From Schizochytrium sp. CCTCC M209059 (taxonomy: Eukaryota; Sar; Bigyra; Thraustochytrida; Thraustochytriidae), in the NCBI GenBank assembly GCA_000818945.1, contig KN805417.1, forward strand, positions 1 through 64,000: a DNA stretch of 64,000 bases, read 5' to 3'. Of this stretch, positions 48,982 to 58,363 are shown one piece after another. Below the pieces are notes generated by a model. The model searched no databases. It was not told the origin of the DNA and was given only the letters and a program-made list of their open reading frames with translations. Within the stretch, counting starts at the first letter, position 1. The number at the start of each line of letters is the position of its first letter. The position numbers and the translations under genes are program-made.

Positions 48982-51900
48982 TCACGAAGAAGTTGCAAAC
49001 TCGAGAGAACCAATTCCTGAAGCCTCCACTGTGACAGTCACGCGCTTGCCACGCCACATTGCGGCGCGAGTGAACCGTCCGAGTTTGACGTCGCTGCTTG
49101 CAATTCCTATTTCTCCATTAGCCACGACATTCTCCAAAGCGTTGACCTTCTTCTTTTGAGTAAAAGGTGCATCTGCAGGGTGACCATTGGCACGGCGCTT
49201 GCCACTGCTCTTGGTTGCCTTGCCCTTGCTCTTGCTACTACTCTTTGCCGCACCAGCCTTGGGCGCGAGCTTGGCTCGATGCTCCTTACAGTAAAACTCC
49301 AGCTCTTCGTCCGGGTTCCAACCCGTGTTGACGGCGCATGGCACGTGATATGACTTGTCGCACTTTGTATAGTAGCAACCAACGGTGGCGCCACGACTTG
49401 CGCACCCCGCGCAATTGAGGAAGCGACCTCGTCGCACGGCCTTGAGCACATTGTAGTACTCGTCGTCCTTGATGTAGGCTTCAGGACTCAGTGTCGCACA
49501 CCGAACGTGTACCCATACAGGGGCCCATCGATTCTCGCCCTTGGGCTGCAAAAAGGGAAATGGCATCGGACGATCGTAGTCCTCCATCTGCTCAATGGCC
49601 TCCAAGGCTCCCTCCGCCTCTGTGGGCAACCGCATATCGCGCATACACAGAGCGCACGTCTTGATGATCGGCTTGCCCGCTTCTGGAGCCGGAGCGTCCA
49701 TGTGTTTGCGCCAATCCAAGTCAGCGAGGTCAGGGCCGTCGCGACGTTTCTTCTTTGATGAGTTCGGATTCTTGCTCGACGAGGACTTCACGACAGCCGC
49801 AGTCGCCGCGGCCATTGGCGTCCTCGATGATCGCCGTCGCGATGGCGACGTGGACGTTGATGATGCATCACCGTCCGTCTGAAACTTGCGAGGACGACTG
49901 CGGGCGCGCTTTGAACGAGCTGAGCCTTCAAGCTGCCTGCGCAGACTCTTGGCAAACGGATAGTGATGCGACACATCGAACTCCTTGCCGTCGAGGTGGT
50001 CGGGGCAAATGACAAGGTTCTGGTGCAGACGCAGCGTGTGTTTGTGGTCCATGCACAGGTTGTGAAAGCCCTTGGGGCAACGCAGGCAATGCGCATGCAC
50101 AGGGGTTGCCTTGTCAGAGCACTTGGAGCATTCGTGCAAGGGACAGAGGAACGTCTGATTCGCCTCATCGAGAATTCGAGCGTGCTTGGCGTTCTTGATG
50201 CACGACATATGATGGAACCGCCCGCAGTTATCATCAGCGCACACAAAAACGCCGTCGGGCTTCACATCCGCATAGCCACCCTTGCGACAGAGCAAGCACG
50301 TGTGGTACCCATTGCTGCAATCCGGGCAAAACCAGGTTTCGCTCTCATCAATGTCCTTGGCCTTTTTGTTGTTATTCACGCACTGAAGATGGAAAGCCTG
50401 CTTGCACGGGCCCTCGCACAGTAAAAGTTCGCCGCCGTCAGCGCACACAGCGCATACCTCACTAAAGTGGTCCTTCATGATCGATTCGTCTACCTCGCCG
50501 GTACCGTCGTCATCGCCCATGTACTCCGCGTCAATGCCGTCCTGGGTGTCGTCCAGCTCGTCTTCGCTCAACTCCGTGTATTTGCTACGCTGGGATCGTC
50601 CCTTCTTGCGTTGCTGCTGAAAGTCGCCACCGCTCGTCGAATCGGCCGCATTGCCGGCAGCATCGCCAGGGTCGCCGCCGGCGTCGCTCTCACCGTCGGA
50701 AAAGAGTTCGTCGTCGCTTTCAGCAGACTGGTTGCGGCCACGCCGGGCTCTCCGTTCTCGGAGACCCTCGAGACGGCGCATCCAGCGCTCAGCGAGCTCC
50801 GTGTACACCTTGCGCGAAGGATTGTCGAGATTGAAGGACTCTGATCCAAACGTCTTGCGCATATTGCTCACCTGGACCAAGAGCGCAACCGCCGTCTCCA
50901 TGTCATGCTCGTTCACAATCTCTCCAGCCGTGCGCTGCTGAACAATATCGCGCACGAGCATGCGGACATCCTCCATGAACTGCCGTCGTTTTGAAGGGTC
51001 GCGCCCAAGTTCCATTTGCTGCTTGGCATCGTTAAGCTTTGCCAACATGGTGTCGGGTGTCGCCATGTCCGGGAGCACCTTGGACCAAAAGTTGGGATCG
51101 TTAATGTCAACACCGTCTTCGCGCTCCTCGGCCTTGAAGCTACTCTTGTTCACCGTATTGTGCTTGAGCTTGTCGAGGGCACCGCCACCTCCGCCACTCG
51201 CTCCGCCCACCGGGTCCATCTTTACGGTGCGCGCATTCGTCTTGAGCAAATCGTCGATATTGGCGCCCACAAAAGTGCGCGCCGCCGCGTTGTCGTCGTC
51301 TTGCAGGTGGTGGTAGGCGCCTTCGCGTAGCATGCGCTCGAGTTCGGCGGGGCTCAGGTTTTTGCCACCCACGCCCTTCTCGCTTCCATCTTTCTTCCCC
51401 TTGGTCTCCTTCAAAGTAGACTCGTGCACCGTTCCCAGCACGGCGCGCTCGAGACCGAGCTTCATGGCAGCACGCTGCAACATGGTCTCCTCGTACGTGT
51501 TCTTTGTGACGAGACGAAAGATTTTGACGGCCCGCTTCTGTCCGATGCGATGCACGCGTGCCTGCGCCTGAGCATCGTTTTGCGGATTCCAATCCGAGTC
51601 AAAGATAATTACCGTATCAGCAGCCGTAAGGTTGATGCCGACGCCGCCAGCGCGGGTCGACAGCAAAAAGACAAACGAGTTCGAATCCGGGTTACTGAAG
51701 CGATCAATTGCAGCTTGGCGCACGTTACCTTGCACGCCACCATCAAGACGCTCCATCGGGTACCCGCGCTGCCGGCAAAGGTACTCAAGCATGTCGAGCA
51801 TCTTTACCATTTGCGAGAAAATGAGCACCTTGTGGCCCTCGTTGCGCAGCTTGGGCAGCAGCTTGTCTACGAGAACAAGCTTGCCCGAACCTCGCACGCA

Positions 51901-54900
51901 TCGCTCGAGTGTAGCACGATCAATGAGCTCGTCGCGACTCATCTTTTCGCGATGCGCCTGGCGCACAAGTTGCAAGAGATCGGCCTGCTCGTCGGCATCC
52001 GTCGCGCTCTCCTCGGCGCCCGCAGCCTTGTCGGCCGTCCCGAGAGCCTGTGCCTCTTTTTCAACAGCGGCAATCTTGGCACGGATTTCCTTGCGCAAAA
52101 TCGAGTGTTCGCTGTCCTGAACGCCGGAGATGAGGTACGGGTGGTTGCAGCACTTGCGCAACTCCATCTCCACGTTAATGAGCTGCGGTTTGTTGCCACC
52201 CTTGCAGCCCTTGTACAGGACCTGGCGGTTTCGGTCAAAGATGGCACGATAGTATCGTTTCTGCAGCATGGTCAGCTCCACGTCGATAATGGTTTCTTCC
52301 TTTGGCGGGATACTCTTTTCCACGTCTTCCTTGACGCGCCGAAGCATGTACGGCGCAATCTCGTGCTGGAGTTCGTCGAGCTGCTCCTTGCTCTTGATGT
52401 CGCCAAAACGGTACATGAAAGACTCAGAATCGGGAAAGCGTTGCGCGTCACAGTAGTTGAGCAATGACCACAGTTCGAGAATGTTGTTCTGCAGCGGGGT
52501 GCCCGTCAGCAGCAGTCGATTGGCCTCGGTGATCCGGTTGAGCATCTCGAGAAGCTTTGACTTGATACTACGAAGGCGATGACCTTCGTCGATGACGACA
52601 CCAAGCCACGGTAGCGCCGTCATGTAGTCTACGTCCGTCATAAAGGTCTCGTAGGTGGTCACAAGCACATTGAACTTGAGCAGGTCCTTGCGACCGTCCA
52701 GACCTGGGTAGTACCACTCGTAGCGACGAATGACCTCGCGCGCTTCTTGGCCTCCCATGTCATAATACGTACAGACGTTCATGTCGGTCCACGTCTCCAC
52801 TTCACGGTGCCAATGGCCGATCGTGGACAGTGGCGCCACAATAAGAAAGGGTCCACGGAGGTTCTCGCGCGTACGCAAATGCTCAAGCGTCGCCACCACT
52901 TGCACGGTCTTGCCAAGTCCCATTTCATCGGCAAGAATGCAATTCACGCCTCGGTACCAATGGTCCAGGAGCCAGTTTATGCCCTGCAACTGGTAGGGGC
53001 GCAGCATGTTGCCGTTTTTGTAGCGAGGCTGGTTTCGAGGATGATAGGGCATAAACTGTTTTCGGCGAAGCTGATTGAGCGCTGCGCGTTGTGCCTTGAA
53101 CGCACGCACCGTGCTCTGGCTCTCCATGGTTTCGCCCCCCATCCTCTTTTGCCGCCACTCCATCTCCTGACGCTGCAAATCCCGTTGCTGTTGAATATCT
53201 ACCTCGCCGACAAAACTCTCCTCGGGGATGGGCATGAGCGAGACGGCGATCTGCCATGCCTCCATGCGAATGTTGGTTTCGATTTGCTCAAGTGCAGCAC
53301 GCCGTTGTTGCGGATTTGGGATCGATTGAGCGCGGGCACGCGCAGCTTGAATGCCCGGGTTATCAATCGGTCGATTCTCCCAGATCATAATGTTGGAGCG
53401 AAGAGCACGCAGGCACTGCGAAAGATGCCGGGCCATGTAAACATGGTCGTCGTCGGGCGGCGTGCGCGCTGCGCCGTCGAATTGAATGTCGGACGGCTCG
53501 ATACGGCAGGCCTCGTAGTTGAAGCCCTGGCACTGACTCCATGCAGCAGGGTCCAGGCCACTTTGACCGGCGTGTTGATCCTCGATCTGTCGAATGATAT
53601 CGTCTAGAACGGGGGCGACCTTGACGAGGCGTTGCATGCGATAGTTTTCCTCTACGTTGTGTCCGTCCTCCTGCTCCATAACCTGGGCCTTGCGTGCTGC
53701 ATCGGCAAGAACACGTTTCTTTGCCGCCGCCGTGGCGGCAGCGACAGCTTCGTCCCCGGCCCCGGCCGCGTTACTTGCGGCAGCGGCGTCGGCCTCGATC
53801 TTGGCTTTGGCCTTGGCCATCGCCTTTTCTTCCTTTTTTCGCGCTGCCTCGGCGCGAAGAATGGCCAGTGCACGCTGCAAAAGGCTAAGCCGGCGTTCGA
53901 CGGCAGCCTCGGGAACCTTTCCAAACATTAAGCGGTCAAGCCGCGAGGTGTTCAGGAGACCGTAGGTTGCAAACTGAAAGATTTGCCGAAGACGGTACAA
54001 AAGGTCTTTGATTTTGTGCTCAGTCATCATGCGTAGCTCGGCAAGGGCATCAGACCCGTTCGAGGGCCAGCCCATCATCCATCGCGAAAAAGTGCCCACG
54101 TCGCAGCGTGCCAGCTTGCTCAGTTGTGCAACACTCACATCCCGCCGCGCCCATACGACGTTGATGAGTGTCCGCAAGAGCGCCACAGTGGCAGCACGGA
54201 GCGATTGATTGGCATGGTGGCTCGCCATCGGGTGCCGCGACAGCTCGTCGTGGTGCAAGAGGCCTTCTACATATGCGCAGCACAGCGCAGATTTTGGCCG
54301 GGTGACGATGCGATATGGATACTTTCCGCCAGGTCCAATGAGGCCGAGACGCACGCCAAGCGGTTCCTTGCCGAGATGTAAAGTAAAGAGCACCGTCTCG
54401 ATCGGAGGCTTGTTTGTTGTGGGATCTCGGCGCCGGTCGTAGCGGTAGATAAATCTCCGCATGGTTACCGCATAAAAGGTCCGGTCTCCACGCATCACCT
54501 CGTCTCGTCGCGCCCCAAGATGTCTACCAATCGTGGCGAGATCAAGACCTTGCATGCTGAGATTCTCGACGGCAATAATTTCATCTCCAGGAAGTAGCAT
54601 ACAAAGATCCGAAGGCATGACAAAGTGACGCAGGGCATCTGGAATCTTGATGGCACCACGCGCCCGACGATCTTCTACGCACTGTGCTGCCACGCTGGGG
54701 AGCCGGCCCACCTGGGCAGAAGCGTCGGCCTCGTCCTCAGTAGTGGCTGCATCTTTCTTTGCATCTCTCTTTGAGCCTCGATGCCCAGTGGCGCTTGGTA
54801 GGAGCGCTGGCCAAAGCATGTCATCATCGTCGACCTGAAAGCCACGGGTCGGGACACGATTACGACGGTGAAAGATTGCCATCTTGAAATCGTCTTGCAC

Positions 54901-55623
54901 GTCCTCTTCGAATTCCCAGGTGGCATCTTTGTACGAGAGTTCGCACCATTTGATGAGAAAGAGCTTTTTCACCGTACTTTTCTTGCCAACATTACGATCC
55001 GCGCGTTCTTTGGGCGTGAGCAAGTCCACCAAACTCTTGCCATTGTCCCGAACCTTGCCTCCGGACCATTGAAACCATCGCAAGTCCGCCACGTCTTCCG
55101 CTCGACCCTCTTCCATGACTTGCGTGCTTTCTGCAAGAATTCGGTCGACCTCCGTGTAGCGAGGATCAAAGTATTCCTCTTCACCGTCCTCGTTGACTGG
55201 GATGTTGGCCTTTCCTGAGAGGACCTTCATTTTGAAGCGTTGGACCATGGACTTGTACTTGCGGTGCAATGCTTTGATTTCATTCTCGTGGACCCACTTG
55301 ACATGAAGATATGACTGGTTTCGGTACTTTACAAGTACTTCGTGCAGTGGTCCTCGGCCTGCGCTTCGCAGGCCAAGAAACTTTTCAATGACGGGACCTT
55401 TTTCTAGTTCCTCGTCCTCGCGCTCGAGTTCGAGTCGTCGCTTTGTATCGTCCTCTGTCTCGCCAAAGTTATCGTCAGAGTCATCTTCGACCTCGGCGTA
55501 GCTAACAACCTTCCTGCTTCGCTGGCGCGTGCGACTGGATCGTCGCGGGTTGGCATCGTCGATACCACCCGTAGGCGCCGCGCCGTGGGCGTTGTACGCT
55601 TCGTCCTCGTTTTCGTCAGGCAT
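48982..55623 (-). CDS. CHD-type chromatin remodeler with C-terminal PHD fingers
   Basis: One uninterrupted frame of 2,213 residues from ATG 55623. Order of parts: acidic/basic N-terminus; chromodomain-like pair within about 75-280 (YLHVKWVHENEI, then LFLIKWCELSYKDATWE); a PDZ-like or linker stretch; SNF2 ATPase from about 870. ATPase motifs: ILADEMGLGKTVQVVATLEH (near 900), DEGHRLRS (motif II DEGH for DEAH), LLTGTPLQNNILELWSLL, VLIFSQMVKMLDMLEYLC, and S-T-R-A-G-G-V-G-I-N followed by RVHRIGQKR (near 1330). After an acidic region come PHD fingers (CAVCADGGELLLCEGPCK near 1725, two further Cys/His modules) and an extended PHD at about 1990-2110 (CALCMRDM, WVHVRCATLSPEAY, CYYTKCDKSYHVPCAV). It should slide or assemble nucleosomes and read histone marks in the nucleus. 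Confidence 0.93.
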   Translation of the reverse strand: MPDENEDEAYNAHGAAPTGGIDDANPRRSSRTRQRSRKVVSYAEVEDDSDDNFGETEDDTKRRLELEREDEELEKGPVIEKFLGLRSAGRGPLHEVLVKYRNQSYLHVKWVHENEIKALHRKYKSMVQRFKMKVLSGKANIPVNEDGEEEYFDPRYTEVDRILAESTQVMEEGRAEDVADLRWFQWSGGKVRDNGKSLVDLLTPKERADRNVGKKSTVKKLFLIKWCELSYKDATWEFEEDVQDDFKMAIFHRRNRVPTRGFQVDDDDMLWPALLPSATGHRGSKRDAKKDAATTEDEADASAQVGRLPSVAAQCVEDRRARGAIKIPDALRHFVMPSDLCMLLPGDEIIAVENLSMQGLDLATIGRHLGARRDEVMRGDRTFYAVTMRRFIYRYDRRRDPTTNKPPIETVLFTLHLGKEPLGVRLGLIGPGGKYPYRIVTRPKSALCCAYVEGLLHHDELSRHPMASHHANQSLRAATVALLRTLINVVWARRDVSVAQLSKLARCDVGTFSRWMMGWPSNGSDALAELRMMTEHKIKDLLYRLRQIFQFATYGLLNTSRLDRLMFGKVPEAAVERRLSLLQRALAILRAEAARKKEEKAMAKAKAKIEADAAAASNAAGAGDEAVAAATAAAKKRVLADAARKAQVMEQEDGHNVEENYRMQRLVKVAPVLDDIIRQIEDQHAGQSGLDPAAWSQCQGFNYEACRIEPSDIQFDGAARTPPDDDHVYMARHLSQCLRALRSNIMIWENRPIDNPGIQAARARAQSIPNPQQRRAALEQIETNIRMEAWQIAVSLMPIPEESFVGEVDIQQQRDLQRQEMEWRQKRMGGETMESQSTVRAFKAQRAALNQLRRKQFMPYHPRNQPRYKNGNMLRPYQLQGINWLLDHWYRGVNCILADEMGLGKTVQVVATLEHLRTRENLRGPFLIVAPLSTIGHWHREVETWTDMNVCTYYDMGGQEAREVIRRYEWYYPGLDGRKDLLKFNVLVTTYETFMTDVDYMTALPWLGVVIDEGHRLRSIKSKLLEMLNRITEANRLLLTGTPLQNNILELWSLLNYCDAQRFPDSESFMYRFGDIKSKEQLDELQHEIAPYMLRRVKEDVEKSIPPKEETIIDVELTMLQKRYYRAIFDRNRQVLYKGCKGGNKPQLINVEMELRKCCNHPYLISGVQDSEHSILRKEIRAKIAAVEKEAQALGTADKAAGAEESATDADEQADLLQLVRQAHREKMSRDELIDRATLERCVRGSGKLVLVDKLLPKLRNEGHKVLIFSQMVKMLDMLEYLCRQRGYPMERLDGGVQGNVRQAAIDRFSNPDSNSFVFLLSTRAGGVGINLTAADTVIIFDSDWNPQNDAQAQARVHRIGQKRAVKIFRLVTKNTYEETMLQRAAMKLGLERAVLGTVHESTLKETKGKKDGSEKGVGGKNLSPAELERMLREGAYHHLQDDDNAAARTFVGANIDDLLKTNARTVKMDPVGGASGGGGGALDKLKHNTVNKSSFKAEEREDGVDINDPNFWSKVLPDMATPDTMLAKLNDAKQQMELGRDPSKRRQFMEDVRMLVRDIVQQRTAGEIVNEHDMETAVALLVQVSNMRKTFGSESFNLDNPSRKVYTELAERWMRRLEGLRERRARRGRNQSAESDDELFSDGESDAGGDPGDAAGNAADSTSGGDFQQQRKKGRSQRSKYTELSEDELDDTQDGIDAEYMGDDDGTGEVDESIMKDHFSEVCAVCADGGELLLCEGPCKQAFHLQCVNNNKKAKDIDESETWFCPDCSNGYHTCLLCRKGGYADVKPDGVFVCADDNCGRFHHMSCIKNAKHARILDEANQTFLCPLHECSKCSDKATPVHAHCLRCPKGFHNLCMDHKHTLRLHQNLVICPDHLDGKEFDVSHHYPFAKSLRRQLEGSARSKRARSRPRKFQTDGDASSTSTSPSRRRSSRTPMAAATAAVVKSSSSKNPNSSKKKRRDGPDLADLDWRKHMDAPAPEAGKPIIKTCALCMRDMRLPTEAEGALEAIEQMEDYDRPMPFPFLQPKGENRWAPVWVHVRCATLSPEAYIKDDEYYNVLKAVRRGRFLNCAGCASRGATVGCYYTKCDKSYHVPCAVNTGWNPDEELEFYCKEHRAKLAPKAGAAKSSSKSKGKATKSSGKRRANGHPADAPFTQKKKVNALENVVANGEIGIASSDVKLGRFTRAAMWRGKRVTVTVEASGIGSLEFATSS

Positions 55624-57357
55624 GATGACCAATAATACGTTGCTCTGCTCAGCTTTGGCTCAGCTTGGCTCAGCTTGGCTCAGCTCAGCTTGGCTTGGCT
55701 TGGCTTGGCTTGGCTTTACTTGCTCGCGGCGGTAGAAGGACAAAATTCAGGGGGAAATAGATCGAAAAGGTCTATCCACTCCGCCCGGGTGAGATATTGT
55801 ACGGGGCTTCTCTGGCTGTGCCTTGCCTCTTCTTGCCTCAAGGTGAGAACGAAGGCGGCCGTCAATCGCCTACCGCTCGCTAACTGTAGTGGCGGTGGAC
55901 CCGGGCGACCCGGTCGTTAGTCTCGCGCCCGAGAGCCAAACCGGCGGGGGCTACCTACGCCTGCCGGGTAGGGCGCAAGGAGAGAGCAGGACGCGCGGGC
56001 CGTCCTGCCGGCGCGCGCGGAAAGGGTTCTCGCGTGCCCTCGCCCGCTGGCCTGCCCGCCCGCACGCGCGCGCACGTACGCACGGCCTCCAGCGAGCCCG
56101 ACGTTGGCCTTTCTTTGCTTTGCCTGCCTCTCGAGCCCTGGCTCCCGTCCTCTCCAGACTCGAGCCCTTGCGCGGCGGCGCGGCGCGGCGCGGCGCGGCG
56201 CAACGCGGCTGGGACTTGGCGGATTGCGGCTGCCCGCGCCCGCGCGTCGTGCGCGCGAGACTGCGTGCCGTCTCTGGCGGCGCCGGGGCTCGCGCTGGAG
56301 CCGAGAGATCGTTTGGTCTGATTGCTCTTTGTTTCAACTTTCTTTCTTTCTTTCTTTCTTTCTTTCACAAGATGCAGGAAAAAGAGAGAGAAAATAAAAT
56401 AAAAAATGATCGATAAAAGGCAGGCGTTCTGTTCTTTTTTAGATGGACTTGGTGCGTCATCGGCCAAGTGAAAAATGGAAAATACTGCACTTGTTACGAG
56501 GAGAAACGAGCGGAGGCGTTCTTTGGGCGAGTTTTTTCCCTTCCCGTGGTGGGTCGTCGTCACTAAGATAGGTTCAACTTTGGTTCTGTCAAGTTTACTG
56601 ACATGTCTGCACTGCGTGGGTGGGACACGGAAGAGATGGACCGATGGATTGATGAGTTGATGGCTAGCGATGAACGGCGAACTTGTTACTCGCGGGGGAC
56701 GCAGAAGAAATCTGCTAGCGTTGTGGGGGGTTGCGCCGGAGAGTTTGCGATGAAGATGATGACGTCGCGCAATCCAGAGTATGCCGCAATCTTGGGCTAT
56801 GTTGAGTGTTGGTTTCCGAGGGTGCCAATGTGCGTACAGAGGAGCGGGACGAAACTGGAAGCAAGGTTCTTACGGCCAGCCATTTCGAGGTGTTGGAAGG
56901 AAAGATAGAAAGATTACGTTTGCGAGCAAATACTACATGTTTGGTATTGTTCGCTATGAGCGCAAGAATCTCTATCCTAGCTCAACGGCAAGAAGACTCT
57001 TTAGCCCCTTCTTTTTTCTTTTTTCTTTTTTTCTCAAAAGTTGCTCGCTCCCACAATCTTGCTTCCTCTCTTTCTCTCCTTCTCTCTCTCCCTTTCTCTC
57101 GTGCGCACGTACGTACGTACGGCTTCTCCAAGAAAACTAATAAAAAACAAAAAGTGACGGAGGCATGCATTACTTCTTGGTGGATCTACTATTTTCTCTA
57201 CACCTGCACGAGACTCCTGGGAAAGTATCAATTCAACGAAAGTAGTGATAGACTTGGTCAGCGGAACGTGCACGGGGCGAGCAAGGTCCTCAAAACCTGC
57301 ATCGCCTTGCCATTTCTTTGCAACGCACATTCATCATATGGTATTTGTCGTGAACGT
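55624..57357. other. Spacer between CHD and CMC2 genes, with repeats
   Basis: This holds the CHD promoter. A 5-bp-period GGCTT/GGCTC array covers 55641-55716, starting 18 nt before the CHD ATG. A GGCGC array lies at 56171-56205 and a TTTC run at 56339-56368. The part beyond 56400 is less GC-rich and holds the small ORF listed separately, and a CT-rich tract plus ACGT repeats at 57003-57120. Confidence 0.6.
56603..56908 (+). CDS. Candidate small ORF, 101 residues
   Basis: An ATG at 56603 opens 101 codons. The start (MSALRGWDTEEMDRWIDELM) looks like a charged amphipathic helix, and the middle has a mix typical of folded protein, unlike the surrounding Arg/Ser-rich frames. There is no family I recognise, and no promoter or poly(A) evidence. 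It could equally be part of a longer spliced gene. Treat as a candidate only. Confidence 0.3.
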   Translation: MSALRGWDTEEMDRWIDELMASDERRTCYSRGTQKKSASVVGGCAGEFAMKMMTSRNPEYAAILGYVECWFPRVPMCVQRSGTKLEARFLRPAISRCWKER

Positions 57358-57603
57358 CTAAGCAGAAGTTTCCGCCCTATCGCGCGCCATCCGCTCCTCT
57401 GCACGCCTTCGGCTCTCGCGTGCGCGCTCTGCATTCGCTTTGCGCATGACCTCCTTCTCCGCCCGGAAACACTGGTCCAGCGCCACCTTGGGCTCGTTGC
57501 AAGAGCCGAGAAACTTCATGTACGGGTTGTCCTCGTGGCACTTGCGCAGGGCGTCAATAACGTCCTGGCAGTACGGGTGGGGGCGGTCTAGGGGCGGGTG
57601 CAT
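57358..57603 (-). CDS. CMC2: CMC2, twin CX9C mitochondrial assembly protein
   Basis: The product is 81 residues from ATG 57603, the usual size. Twin CX9C motifs are exact: Cys12/Cys22 and Cys35/Cys45, which form the disulfide-bonded helical hairpin of proteins imported into the intermembrane space by Mia40. The opening MHPPLDRPHPYC and the block K-F-L-G-S-C-N-E-P-K-V-A-L-D-Q-C are the CMC2 signature. Yeast and human CMC2 help assemble cytochrome c oxidase. The C-terminal tail is Arg/Glu-rich and helical. It is divergent from the gene at 58364. Confidence 0.92.
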   Translation of the reverse strand: MHPPLDRPHPYCQDVIDALRKCHEDNPYMKFLGSCNEPKVALDQCFRAEKEVMRKANAERARESRRRAEERMARDRAETSA

Positions 57604-58363
57604 GCTGCCGACTCGTCAGACCTTCCGTGCTGCTCTACGTCCGCGCGCGCGAGTTCTCTCGCGGTGACTGATGGCGCTTTGTTGTCTCACTCAGCAGGCC
57701 GCTGTCCTTGAAGCTAAACTCCGAGAAAAGAGGGCTATTTAGCGCCCGCTCGCGGACGAGCGACATCTATATCCGTTCACCGGATCTCGGACTCTGAACT
57801 CGAAGGCGGCCGCACCCTGCTCACGTGACAATTGTGTATGTATCTCACGACAACTGCGGCGGCGTTGAATGCTACAGATCTGTCTCGTCACAGCGCGTTG
57901 TGCAAGGCCAAGGTTTCCCGGTCTGTTCGGTTGTCTGACTGGTCGCTGTGTTTATTATTTGCTTGCTTATTTGCTTATTTGTTTGTTTCATTGATTGTTT
58001 TGGTCTGGTGTCCTCTTAACAAAGGCTAGAAACACCATCGTGCATAAAAAGAAGAGGACAAGCGTTTTGTCTGATTTACCGAGACGCGGCAACCCACCAG
58101 AGCGAAGCGAGCGTCAGAGTCTCCAAGCGTCGCAAGCAAGCACGTAAGCGCCAGCGAGAGCGCGTAGGAGAGGTATGCGTAAGATCGCACACGATTCTGC
58201 GCGACGACAATAAAGTGCCGCAGGACGTTGCGCTTAGAGAAAAGTATTGTGCAAGGGAGAGATAGAAAGAGAGAGAGAGAGAGAGCAAGCGTCTCGTGCA
58301 CGTGATCGATTTGAGCTTGGTCAGCTGGTCCGGTCGAAGCCGCGAAAGCGCGTCTAAGCTAGC
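57604..58363. promoter_or_regulatory. Divergent promoter region, CMC2 and membrane protein gene
   Basis: 760 nt between two divergent ATGs. A GA dinucleotide tract (about 58264-58285) lies 80-100 nt upstream of the plus-strand ATG. TTTGCTTA-type repeats lie at 57950-57995. No gene. Confidence 0.5.
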
